The position numbers and the translations under genes were made by a program. From an uncultured Bacilli bacterium (GTDB lineage Bacteria; Bacillota_I; Bacilli_A; RF39; UBA660): a stretch of 32,107 nucleotides of DNA. This document shows positions 1-7,499 of this stretch, one piece after another (position 1 is the stretch's first letter; each line of letters begins with the position of its first letter). Location: assembly GCA_905236935.1 (NCBI GenBank), contig CAJOQL010000088.1, forward strand, positions 1-32,107, read 5' to 3'. Below the pieces are notes generated by a model. The model was not told where the DNA came from and made no database searches. It worked only from the letters and a program-made list of their open reading frames with translations.

Positions 1-1
1 A

Positions 2-85
2 TGTGCTAGTAAAGGATTAATGAAACAAAATACTTGTGATAGACAAAAAGCAAGATTAAATAAAAAAGTTAAAGAAATGAATTAA
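2..85 (+). CDS. 3' end of an unidentified protein gene (partial)
   Basis: An open frame enters from the left edge and stops at TAA 83-85. The visible 27 residues are lysine/arginine-rich, contain two cysteines and end in KEMN. It is followed at once by a strong intrinsic terminator, which supports it being a genuine gene end rather than chance. Too little is visible to name a family. Confidence 0.5.
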   Translation, partial: CASKGLMKQNTCDRQKARLNKKVKEMN

Positions 86-113
86 GGCTTTTCCAAGAAC
101 GGAAAAGCCTTAA
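82..113 (+). terminator. intrinsic terminator, possibly bidirectional
   Basis: A perfect 13-bp stem (82-94 with 101-113) surrounds a 6-nt loop and is followed by TTTTATTT on the plus strand. It ends the gene entering from the left and may also serve the minus-strand ATPase gene that ends at 116, although its minus-strand T-tail is weaker. Confidence 0.85.
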
Positions 114-115
114 TT

Positions 116-1330
116 TTATTTATGAATATTTATAACACTTGATATAGGAATAATATAATGTTTTTTATCTAAATGTAAAAGACTATCATAACAGCATATT
201 ATTCCACCTGGGGCAACCTCTTTGCCACTACTTTCTAATTTATAAAATGTTTTAATCATACTTTCGGTAGGATTTCCTGTCTTTTTTATTTCAAAAGGAT
301 ATAATATATTATTCTTTTCAATAATTAAATCTATCTCATTTTTTTCTTTATCACGATAATAAGAAATTTTAAGATTTTTACCGGCAGAATTATATGATTT
401 AATTAATTCAGATATTATATATGTTTCAAGATAATGCCCCGATGCTTCACTTAATTGTAAATCTCTAGCATTTTCCCATCCAGCTAGGTAAGAACATAAT
501 CCAGAATCCATGAAGATTATTTTAGGGATGTGAGTAATTCTTTTTAATTTTGTACTCATAAATGGTTCTAATAAATATACAATTCCACTACTAATTAAAA
601 TATTTAACCAAGCCTTAGTAGTTTTGTCAGATATCCCTATTTCTCTAGATATATTATTATAATTTAATTGTTCCCCATTTCTTGATGCTACACTTATCAT
701 AAACTTTTTAAATGTTTCTGTATCTAATATATCAAGTTGTTCTTTAACATCCTTGGTTAAATATGTTTCAAGATAAGCGTTAAAATAGTCGCTTTTTTCC
801 ATGTCAGAAATATTATAAAGTTCTGGCATACCACCTTTAAATATTTTCTCATATAATTCATTAACATTTATATATTCAGACATTTTAAAATTGTCTGGCT
901 CAAATATTTTTTTGTTATCATTTTGAACTATTTCTGAATAAGTTAAACTATTTAATTTTACTATTCCAACTCTCCCTGCTAATGATTCTTGAATATTTTT
1001 CATTAAATTTATTTGTTGTGAGCCAGTAAGCCAATACATACCTCTTTCATTTTCTTTATCAACAATCATTTTTATGTAAGGGAATAATTCTGGAGCATAT
1101 TGAGCTTCATCTATCAAAATAGGCCATGGATGTTCTTCAAGAAAAGTTCTTGGATTTTCTCTTGCTTGCTTTTTTAAAACTTCATCATCTAAGGTTACAT
1201 AATTCATATTTTTTGGCAAATATTCCTTTAAAAGTGTAGTTTTTCCAACTTGTCTAGGTCCAGAAACAAGTAAGACTCTAAATGATTTATTAATTCTTTC
1301 AACTGTAGTAGATGCTTCTCTTTTTAACAT
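116..1330 (-). CDS. AAA_14 / DUF4143 family ATP-binding protein
   Basis: This is a P-loop ATPase of the AAA_14 plus DUF4143 architecture, common in several copies per genome in gut bacteria and of unknown cellular role. Walker A is GPRQVGKTT at about residues 24-32 and Walker B is ILIDEAQ at about 71-77. A sensor-like WLTGSQQ follows. The C-terminal DUF4143 part ends in a PD-(D/E)XK-like pattern (NEIDLIIE, then PFEIKK), suggesting a nuclease-fold domain. A frame could begin at GTG 1337-1339, but that GTG lies in the AGAGGTGAT ribosome binding site. The ATG at 1328-1330 has 8-nt spacing and is preferred, giving about 404 residues. It has its own promoter with unusual tandem repeats. A related but decayed gene lies at 19054-20261. 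Confidence 0.85.
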   Translation of the reverse strand: MLKREASTTVERINKSFRVLLVSGPRQVGKTTLLKEYLPKNMNYVTLDDEVLKKQARENPRTFLEEHPWPILIDEAQYAPELFPYIKMIVDKENERGMYWLTGSQQINLMKNIQESLAGRVGIVKLNSLTYSEIVQNDNKKIFEPDNFKMSEYINVNELYEKIFKGGMPELYNISDMEKSDYFNAYLETYLTKDVKEQLDILDTETFKKFMISVASRNGEQLNYNNISREIGISDKTTKAWLNILISSGIVYLLEPFMSTKLKRITHIPKIIFMDSGLCSYLAGWENARDLQLSEASGHYLETYIISELIKSYNSAGKNLKISYYRDKEKNEIDLIIEKNNILYPFEIKKTGNPTESMIKTFYKLESSGKEVAPGGIICCYDSLLHLDKKHYIIPISSVINIHK

Positions 1331-1354
1331 TAATATCACCTCTTCGTAATACTA

Positions 1355-1382
1355 ATTATACTAGCCATTCCGAAAAAGTCAA
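1355..1382 (-). promoter_or_regulatory. sigma-A promoter of the AAA_14 ATPase gene
   Basis: Reading the minus strand, the -35 is TTGACT (1377-1382), the spacer is 16 bp and the -10 is TATAAT (1355-1360), about 25 nt upstream of the ribosome binding site. The -35 lies inside the first of three 23-bp repeats, so any protein bound to the repeats would occlude or assist polymerase directly. Confidence 0.8.
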
Positions 1383-1428
1383 TAGTATCATTCCGAAAAA
1401 GTCAACGCTATCACTCCGAAAAAGTCGT
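1366..1428 (-). repeat. three tandem 23-bp repeats upstream of the ATPase gene
   Basis: A 17-bp core reading TTGACTTTTTCGGAATG on the minus strand occurs at 1366-1382 and 1389-1405. A variant copy lies at 1412-1428. The period is exactly 23 bp. The core contains the odd-centred palindrome TTC-G-GAA. The first two copies each carry a -35-like TTGACT; only the first is correctly placed before a -10. This looks like an operator or activator array. Confidence 0.85.
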
Positions 1429-1492
1429 AATACCACATCTTCTTATCCCAGTAATTACTTTTATTATATCTTAATCTTTCCAGCTTATTGCC

Positions 1493-1520
1493 AAGTTTTG
1501 GAAATATTTTTCCAAAACTT
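1493..1520. repeat. perfect 12-bp inverted repeat in intergenic region
   Basis: AAGTTTTGGAAA (1493-1504) is followed by a TATT loop and its exact complement (1509-1520). A third related half-site, AACTTTTGGAAG, follows at about 1533-1544. There is no T-tail on either side, so it fits an operator or structured 5' element better than a terminator. The remainder of the 1331-1589 gap shows no gene. Confidence 0.6.
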
Positions 1521-1589
1521 ATGAATTTTAGTAACTTTTGGAAGTGAATATATATTTCTTTTTTTTATATAATTTGATATGATTATAAT

Positions 1590-2498
1590 ATGAAATGGAT
1601 AAAGTATTTAATATTAATTTTAATTTTAGTTTATGTAGGTCTTAATTTTAACAAAATAACTACTACTGTATCAGAAACTTTAGAAAGTAAGCCGAAAGTT
1701 GTTATTAGTGATCCTAATAGTTATTATAAAAAGGTAGATTATTCTTTTGTTAAACGTTCTAAAGATTATATTCCATATAGTAAACAAGATATCAAAGATA
1801 TATTTTACTCTATATTAAATAGTGGCTATGATACATTTACATTTTATTGTCCTTCAGAATATACTGAATGTTTAGATGATATTGCAGCTTTAAGTGAAGA
1901 TAAAGATGCTTTAACAAATATAAATAATTTTGTAAATCCTTTTAATAGTTTTAATAATATTAAAGTAATCTACTCTACTTCTGGTGAAGTAAATGTGGAA
2001 ATTAGTAAATTATATACTGAAGATGAAATTATTTCAATTAAAAATAGAATGACAGAAATAAAAAAAGAAATGTTTAGAGATAATATGTTAAATGAAGATA
2101 AAATACTAGCAGTGCATGATTATATAATTAACCATACTAGATATGATGAAAAAAGACAAACTAATGAAAGCACGTATAAATCTAATAAAGCATATGGTTC
2201 ATTAATTGAAGGATATGCTGTATGTGGTGGTTATGCTGATGCGATGGCTCTCTTTTTAGATGAGCTTGGAATTCCAAACTTTAAGGTATCTTCTTCTACT
2301 CATGTATGGAATGCAGTATTTATTCATAATAAATGGTTACATTTAGATTTAACTTGGGATGATCCTGTAACAATAAATTCTGATGTTCAATCACTAAGTC
2401 ATAAGTTTTACTTAATTGATTCAAATAAATTAGAAGAATATAAAATAACTGATCATGAATATGATAAAGCAATATATCAAGAACTTGCTAATTTATAA
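1590..2498 (+). CDS. membrane-anchored transglutaminase-like protein
   Basis: Residues 5-19 form a hydrophobic N-terminal segment (signal anchor), so the rest is expected outside the cell. The C-terminal half is a transglutaminase-core domain. The likely catalytic Cys212 is in GYAVCGGYA, His238 in THVWNAV, and Asp253 in LDLTWDDP. Bacterial members act as cysteine proteases, peptide-modifying enzymes or cross-linkers; which applies here is not visible. It is the only long plus-strand gene in this part, convergent with the sortase-adhesin operon. A surface role beside isopeptide-bearing adhesins is suggestive but unproven. There is no clear Shine-Dalgarno before ATG 1590; a TATAAT lies at 1568-1573, only about 16 nt upstream, implying a very short leader. 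Confidence 0.8.
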   Translation: MKWIKYLILILILVYVGLNFNKITTTVSETLESKPKVVISDPNSYYKKVDYSFVKRSKDYIPYSKQDIKDIFYSILNSGYDTFTFYCPSEYTECLDDIAALSEDKDALTNINNFVNPFNSFNNIKVIYSTSGEVNVEISKLYTEDEIISIKNRMTEIKKEMFRDNMLNEDKILAVHDYIINHTRYDEKRQTNESTYKSNKAYGSLIEGYAVCGGYADAMALFLDELGIPNFKVSSSTHVWNAVFIHNKWLHLDLTWDDPVTINSDVQSLSHKFYLIDSNKLEEYKITDHEYDKAIYQELANL

Positions 2499-2504
2499 CA
2501 AATT

Positions 2505-2526
2505 AAAAACCTCTCATGAGGTTTTT
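2505..2526. terminator. bidirectional intrinsic terminator
   Basis: Stem AAAAACCTC (2505-2513), loop TCAT and GAGGTTTTT (2518-2526) with T-runs on both strands. It ends both the transglutaminase-like gene (plus) and the adhesin-sortase-membrane protein operon (minus). Confidence 0.85.
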
Positions 2527-2527
2527 A

Positions 2528-3301
2528 TTAATTTTTATTATTTTTCATATTTTCTAATAATACTTTTAATGCTTTATATTCTTCTAAGGTAAACATATCA
2601 TTATCATTTTTCTTTTCTACTACAATATATTCTATTTGTGGTGGAGGAACTAATTCTTCTTTTCTTAATTCTTCAATAGTCTTAGGAAGTTCTGGTTCTT
2701 CATAAAAGCTTCTTTCATTTACAACTATCTTTTCTTCTTTATGAGTTAATTTATAAATAATCTTGTATAAAATTAAGAAAACCATCCAAACAATAAAGAT
2801 AATAACTGATAACTCAAATAAAGCCATTAAATTAACATTAGAATATATATTTATTTTATTTGCTAAATCAATTTTCTGTTTACTAAGTTCATCTAATATT
2901 AAGAAAAATAAGAATAACTCAAGAATAAATATTAGAAAATTAATAAACTTAATCTTTTTATTAGTTTTTCGATTTAGTAAGCTTACAATTAAAACAAGTA
3001 AACTAATAACCATAATAATTACATATTCTAAAGCACTTGGAAAATATATTATGGCAACTATATTCTTAGCTATAGTATCAAATATGTCAAATATTGAATT
3101 ATAATAATTGTGAAGTAATATAACAATACTTAATATCGAAATTATTAAATATAAAATTTTAGTTTTCTTACTCTTTTTAGATATTATAAAGGAATCTACT
3201 AACATAATAGCAATACCTAATAATAATATCAAAAAAAGAGGAGATGAAAAGATAAGACTAAATACTAATTTAAGTCTTTCTAATAGAGATAACTCTACCA
3301 T
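2528..3301 (-). CDS. multi-pass membrane protein of unknown function
   Basis: About 257 residues with roughly five hydrophobic segments in the first 200, followed by a charged, presumably cytoplasmic tail of about 60 residues rich in Glu, Pro and Lys. I do not recognise the family. The frame is open from GTG 3308-3310. The ribosome binding site AGAGGG is correctly spaced (8 nt) only for ATG 3299-3301, which I take as the start. It lies about 38 bp downstream of the sortase with no terminator between, so it is probably the third gene of the adhesin-sortase operon. It could be a partner in surface assembly, but nothing in the sequence shows this directly. Confidence 0.7.
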   Translation of the reverse strand: MVELSLLERLKLVFSLIFSSPLFLILLLGIAIMLVDSFIISKKSKKTKILYLIISILSIVILLHNYYNSIFDIFDTIAKNIVAIIYFPSALEYVIIMVISLLVLIVSLLNRKTNKKIKFINFLIFILELFLFFLILDELSKQKIDLANKINIYSNVNLMALFELSVIIFIVWMVFLILYKIIYKLTHKEEKIVVNERSFYEEPELPKTIEELRKEELVPPPQIEYIVVEKKNDNDMFTLEEYKALKVLLENMKNNKN

Positions 3302-3339
3302 ATTCATCACCCTCTTTTCCCTTTTTATTCTTATTTATA

Positions 3340-4005
3340 TTAAACAAGTTCACAGATATATATTGTCTGTGTAGTCTTGTCATTTTTTGTACATGTAATA
3401 AGTGTTAATGTTGTTTTTTCGTAATCTCTACGAATTGCCACTGTTCCATCTTTAGTATCTTTATAAACTCTTCTTACTACATAATGATATTCATGATTAT
3501 TATAATTTACATAAACATCGTCATTTATTTTTAGTTTATAAAGATTTTTAAAGTATGAGATACTACTTGTACCTGAATGTGAAGCCAAAATCAAATTACT
3601 TTTATCTATATTTGGATAACTTGAAGTTGGATGCACATAGATATTTTTATTTACATTATTATATTTTGAATTTTTATCTAAAAAACCATGTTCTAGTCCA
3701 ATACTAGGTATTTTTAAATATCCCACATAGTATTTAGAATAATCTATCACTGATTTAGTAGTAGTTGTTGTAGTTGTAGTAACTGGTACTACATTATTTC
3801 CTACTACTTTTGGCTCTTCAATAATAGTTTGCTTATTTTCAGATACTTCTTCTAATTCATCTAATGATACGATTTGCTCATATAAAAGCTTATTCATATC
3901 ATCAAATACTTCATTTTTCTTTGTATCGAAATATGTACTAAATATAGTACATAATCCAATAAAGACCATTAATACACTAATAATTATTTTAGCATTTCTT
4001 TTCAT
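3340..4005 (-). CDS. sortase (class uncertain, D-like)
   Basis: A 221-residue membrane-anchored cysteine transpeptidase that should attach the upstream adhesin. There is an N-terminal membrane segment at about residues 6-22 and a linker with a run of eight threonines (76-83). The sortase domain has catalytic His143 in LASHSG and Cys205 in TLITC. The position that normally carries the catalytic Arg, nine residues after the Cys, is Thr214 (with Gln213 before it), so the usual Arg is not where expected. The start overlaps the adhesin gene's end by 17 bp, which indicates translational coupling. Length is normal for the family. Cleavage at the adhesin's IPATG motif is inferred from adjacency. The Thr run is encoded by an ACT/ACA trinucleotide tract. 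Confidence 0.85.
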   Translation of the reverse strand: MKRNAKIIISVLMVFIGLCTIFSTYFDTKKNEVFDDMNKLLYEQIVSLDELEEVSENKQTIIEEPKVVGNNVVPVTTTTTTTTKSVIDYSKYYVGYLKIPSIGLEHGFLDKNSKYNNVNKNIYVHPTSSYPNIDKSNLILASHSGTSSISYFKNLYKLKINDDVYVNYNNHEYHYVVRRVYKDTKDGTVAIRRDYEKTTLTLITCTKNDKTTQTIYICELV

Positions 4006-6448
4006 TTCTATATAATATTACTGCACCTAGGCTTAATATTAAAGAACCTATAGCATAAGTTAATGTACTTGATAATCCAGTAGCTGGAATATCAATTTTT
4101 TCTGGTTCGTTATACATAATTACGCCATTTGCAAGAACATACTCACCTTTATCATTAGCAATATATACGTTATTATCAGCATCTACTTTAAAATATACTG
4201 GTTTGTTATTATTTATGTATCCTTTTGGAGCAGATACTTCTTCTAATATGTATGATCCTTCTTCTAAAGATAAGTAATATGATTCATTTGTTGATACCCA
4301 AGTTGCAATAATTTCCCCTTTATCATTCTTAACTCTTAATGTAGCACCTACTACATATTCGTTAGTTTCACTATCTAATTTATTAATATTAATAGCTGAT
4401 TTAGATAAATTTACCATTTTAATATATGATACTTTTATCCATTCATTTGCACTATTTTTTTCATAGATATTACCATCGTTATCAACTTTAAATGTAATTG
4501 ATGATTTACTAATAATAAATCCTTTTGGAGCGATAGTTTCAGTAAGTGTGTAAATGCCAGGTTTTAATGTTTCATAATGTGGTTCAGTTGAACTAACCCA
4601 AGATGCAACTTGCACTTTGCTTTCATCTTGAAGAATTAATGATGCACCTGGTACTTCTTTATCTCCAGTAATATCAGTTTTACTAATTCTTACTTTAAAC
4701 TCTTTTGTTTCTTTCTCATTTACCATTTTTATATAATCAGTTTGTACCCAAATATTATCTTTTTTCTCATATAATCTATTATTTAAACCAACTTTAAAGT
4801 TAATAGTATCAGTTGAAAGTATATATCCATTTGGAGCAACTGTTTCAGTTAAGTAATATTCTCCTGCATCTAATACTACATAATGTGGAATGTCTTTACT
4901 TACCCAAGTTTCTATAACACTTCCATTACTATCTTTAAGAACTAGTGTAGCTCCCGGTATTTCATTTTGTCCAGTTAAATCTGTTTTACTAATTCTAATT
5001 GAAAGATTCTTTTGATCTACCATTGTATATGTGTATGATTTATTATTTGAATCAATATTAATTAATATTTTATCAGCTAATTTATATCCTTCTGGAGCAC
5101 TAGTTTCAACTAAAGTATAAGTTCCAACAGGAATGTTTGTAAATACTCTAGCACTACCATCAGTTACCCATGATTTAACAGCATTTGTACAAGTTGTTTT
5201 TGTACAATCACCATTATATATTGATAAACTTGCGCCTTTTAGGGCTTTACCATTTTCATCTACTTTATTAATTGTTAATTTATTTTGAGCTTTTACATCT
5301 TTCATTGTAATAGTATATTCTTTACTATCAGAATCAACATTAATTAATATTTTTTCTGCAAGTAAATATCCTTCTGGAGCTTTTGTTTCTTCTAATGTAT
5401 AAGTTCCAACTGGAATATTTGAATATACTTTTGCACTTCCATCAGTTACCCATGATTTAATAGCATTTGTACAAGTTGTTTTTGTACAATCACCACTATA
5501 TATTGATAAACTTGCGCCTTTTAGGGCTTTACCATTTTCATCTACTTTATTGATTGTTAATTTATTATATTTCTTAACTGATTTAGTATATGTAACAGTT
5601 TTTTCTGCATTAACAGTAGATGTTCCACTATAAACTACACCATATACAACTTGTTGATAATTTTTAGTACTAATTGGTTTATTTTTTACATAATAATCAA
5701 ACATTTTTTTAATTGTATATTTAGCACTAGCGTTAATTGTAAAAGATATTTTTTCTCCTTCTTTTACTGAACTAACAGGAATTCTAATTTGGAAAGTACC
5801 ATTTCCTGTTTTGCTATCAAGTGTACTATTAATAATAGTAGCACCTTTGGGAGCATTATTTAACTTTAATGTTCCACCATTAGTAATTCCTTCAGTTTTT
5901 AAAGTAATTACATCAGATACTAAATATCCATTATTTTCAGTAAAATTAACATTATTATTACTGAATTCCATTTTTCCAGCAACTTGTTTATATTTTATAG
6001 CACCTTCTACTAATTCATATATAATTTTACATGCAATATTGTCATTACGATGATTATAAATGTAATCTTTTTGTTCACTTGTAAGGTTAGTATTTGTTTT
6101 TGTTAAGTAATCCTTATACCACCACATAGCAATTGATTGAGCATAATAATCAGCCATTACATTTCCAGTATTAGGACGATGTTCAAAAATATAAATATAA
6201 CCATCTTCTACAGTTCCTTTTAAATCGTATGTAACACCAGTCCAATAAGTTAAACCTGCATCCTCGCAAAATACTTCTATACCATTTGCAAGTGGTTTAT
6301 AATATGACACTAGCCCTGGAAGATATTCAGGTAATTTAACTACAGCACCTGTAACAAAATTTGATGGAGCACTATCTGCATTAACTCCAACTGTAAGTCC
6401 TAAAAATCCTAAAATTCCTACTAAAACACTTAGCATAAACTTTTTCAT
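3989..6448 (-). CDS. cell-wall-anchored thioester-domain adhesin with five SpaA-type repeats
   Basis: An 819-residue surface protein. The frame is open from 6517, but ATG 6446-6448 has a good GAGGG site 8 nt upstream and begins a clear signal peptide (MKKFMLSVLVG to NADS); the region above it is the promoter. After the signal lies a thioester domain with Cys61 in VFCED and Gln104 in YAQSIAMWW, the residues expected to form a Cys-Gln thioester. Five SpaA/Cna-B-like domains follow from about residue 296. Each has an N-terminal Lys (INK or ISK) and a Glu in YTLEE/YTLTET-like motifs, consistent with intramolecular isopeptide bonds. The C-terminus has an IPATG sorting motif (787-791), a hydrophobic stretch and a basic tail. 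The first two repeats carry paired cysteines. Confidence 0.9.
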   Translation of the reverse strand: MKKFMLSVLVGILGFLGLTVGVNADSAPSNFVTGAVVKLPEYLPGLVSYYKPLANGIEVFCEDAGLTYWTGVTYDLKGTVEDGYIYIFEHRPNTGNVMADYYAQSIAMWWYKDYLTKTNTNLTSEQKDYIYNHRNDNIACKIIYELVEGAIKYKQVAGKMEFSNNNVNFTENNGYLVSDVITLKTEGITNGGTLKLNNAPKGATIINSTLDSKTGNGTFQIRIPVSSVKEGEKISFTINASAKYTIKKMFDYYVKNKPISTKNYQQVVYGVVYSGTSTVNAEKTVTYTKSVKKYNKLTINKVDENGKALKGASLSIYSGDCTKTTCTNAIKSWVTDGSAKVYSNIPVGTYTLEETKAPEGYLLAEKILINVDSDSKEYTITMKDVKAQNKLTINKVDENGKALKGASLSIYNGDCTKTTCTNAVKSWVTDGSARVFTNIPVGTYTLVETSAPEGYKLADKILINIDSNNKSYTYTMVDQKNLSIRISKTDLTGQNEIPGATLVLKDSNGSVIETWVSKDIPHYVVLDAGEYYLTETVAPNGYILSTDTINFKVGLNNRLYEKKDNIWVQTDYIKMVNEKETKEFKVRISKTDITGDKEVPGASLILQDESKVQVASWVSSTEPHYETLKPGIYTLTETIAPKGFIISKSSITFKVDNDGNIYEKNSANEWIKVSYIKMVNLSKSAININKLDSETNEYVVGATLRVKNDKGEIIATWVSTNESYYLSLEEGSYILEEVSAPKGYINNNKPVYFKVDADNNVYIANDKGEYVLANGVIMYNEPEKIDIPATGLSSTLTYAIGSLILSLGAVILYRNEKKC
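5000..5563 (-). repeat. two tandem 282-bp SpaA-domain repeats within the adhesin gene
   Basis: The segments 5282-5563 and 5000-5281 encode successive 94-residue domains, nearly identical at both protein and DNA level. Long shared blocks cover the GDCTKTTCTNA and GKALKGASLS regions. The similarity is high enough for recombination to change the number of domains. The three later domains are much more diverged. Confidence 0.85.
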
Positions 6449-6479
6449 TCCAATAACCCTCTTTCTTTTTTCGGGTGTT

Positions 6480-6507
6480 ATTATATCATATTTTTTAAAA
6501 AAATCAA
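6480..6507 (-). promoter_or_regulatory. sigma-A promoter of the adhesin-sortase operon
   Basis: On the minus strand, TTGATT (6502-6507), a 16-bp spacer and TATAAT (6480-6485) precede the AGAGGG ribosome binding site and ATG at 6448. This placement argues against the longer open frame that begins at 6517. Confidence 0.75.
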
Positions 6508-6579
6508 GTCCCCACATAAATAGTGCTTTTCCTATAAGTCTTAAAACTAAATATTATAAAAATATTATTTCATTATAAA

Positions 6580-6599
6580 AGGATAGTCAAAACTATCCT
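6580..6599 (-). terminator. intrinsic terminator after the lipoprotein gene
   Basis: Stem of 8 bp (6580-6587 with 6592-6599), loop of 4 nt, and TTTTAT on the minus strand after the stem. It lies just downstream of the lipoprotein stop codon at 6607. Confidence 0.75.
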
Positions 6600-6606
6600 A
6601 ACAATC

Positions 6607-7437
6607 CTACTTACTATAATTTATTTTAATAAGCTTATAATTTTTGGTGTTTGAATCTCCAAATACTTCTTCGATTTCTTCTTCATTAGTTAAATAATTA
6701 ATACTAAATTTACCAAAAGATTTTTCTTCAATTTTTGTATAATTCTTTGTAAAATTATTATACTCTTTAGGATAAAAATGTTTTATCAATACTAATAAGT
6801 TATCGTAAGCATTATCGTTAAAGCCATTTCTTTGGCCAAAGATAATATATGATTCTTTACTATCACCATAACCACGATATATAAAATTTCCTTTTGAGCC
6901 AGCAAATGAAGTACTTTCTTTAAAAGCATCAAAAAATTCTAAATCTTTTTCTTTTATAGAAATACTATCTAATAAAGATAAATCAAACTGATCAGCAATA
7001 TAGAACGAATAAATTTCTTTATCATCTTTTTCTATATGCTTAGCATACTTATCTTCTAAATTATCTGTAAATACAGCATTTATATAAGATTTGACTAAAG
7101 CAGAATCCATATTATTATATTCAGCTACAGCAGCAGCTATTTCTAAATATATAATAGCTGCAGAAATATCATCTTTTTTAGCAGTTAAAGTAATATAATC
7201 ACCATCAATAGTAAAATTGTAACTACCCTTATCATAATCGTTATCTACTGAAATAGTTAATGTATCACCCACAAGTTTATCAGTATAATTACTATATTCT
7301 TGTAATTGCTTATAAGACTCTAAGAGATGTAATTTTTCCTGAATTCCTTTAAGAGTATTACTATTCTTATTACCACAAGCTGATAAAATAAATAATCCTA
7401 TAAATAGAAATAAAGTAAATAGTGCTCTTTTTCTCAT
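6607..7437 (-). CDS. putative lipoprotein of unknown function
   Basis: 276 residues with a type II signal peptide: a basic start (MRKR), a hydrophobic core and the lipobox LSAC at residues 18-21. The mature protein should therefore be lipid-anchored at Cys21 on the outer face of the membrane. The rest is hydrophilic, with no motif I can assign to a family. ATG 7435-7437 has an AAAGGAA site at proper spacing. It has its own promoter and terminator, so it is monocistronic between the adhesin operon and the HipA-like gene. Confidence 0.75.
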   Translation of the reverse strand: MRKRALFTLFLFIGLFILSACGNKNSNTLKGIQEKLHLLESYKQLQEYSNYTDKLVGDTLTISVDNDYDKGSYNFTIDGDYITLTAKKDDISAAIIYLEIAAAVAEYNNMDSALVKSYINAVFTDNLEDKYAKHIEKDDKEIYSFYIADQFDLSLLDSISIKEKDLEFFDAFKESTSFAGSKGNFIYRGYGDSKESYIIFGQRNGFNDNAYDNLLVLIKHFYPKEYNNFTKNYTKIEEKSFGKFSINYLTNEEEIEEVFGDSNTKNYKLIKINYSK

Positions 7438-7458
7438 AATATATTCCTTTCTAACTTC

Positions 7459-7488
7459 ATTATAATATATAAATATTTAATTAATCAA
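7459..7488 (-). promoter_or_regulatory. promoter of the lipoprotein gene
   Basis: TTGATT (7483-7488), an 18-bp spacer and TATAAT (7459-7464) on the minus strand, about 20 nt upstream of the start codon. Confidence 0.65.
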
Positions 7489-7499
7489 TTAGATTTTAG

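Noticed and set aside
1366..1428. CRISPR array
   Set aside because: Only three units with 6-bp gaps that are not unique spacers; the repeat overlaps a promoter.
1493..1520. Intrinsic terminator
   Set aside because: The hairpin is perfect but lacks a T-run on either strand.
1312..1524. 70-codon plus-strand ORF
   Set aside because: It runs through the ATPase promoter and the 23-bp repeats, has no ribosome binding site, and its sequence is an artefact of the repeats.
2763..3104. 113-codon plus-strand ORF
   Set aside because: Antisense shadow of the membrane protein gene; composition is Lys/Ile-rich as expected from the complement of hydrophobic codons.
5811..6053. 80-codon plus-strand ORF
   Set aside because: Antisense to the adhesin gene, with no ribosome binding site or promoter.
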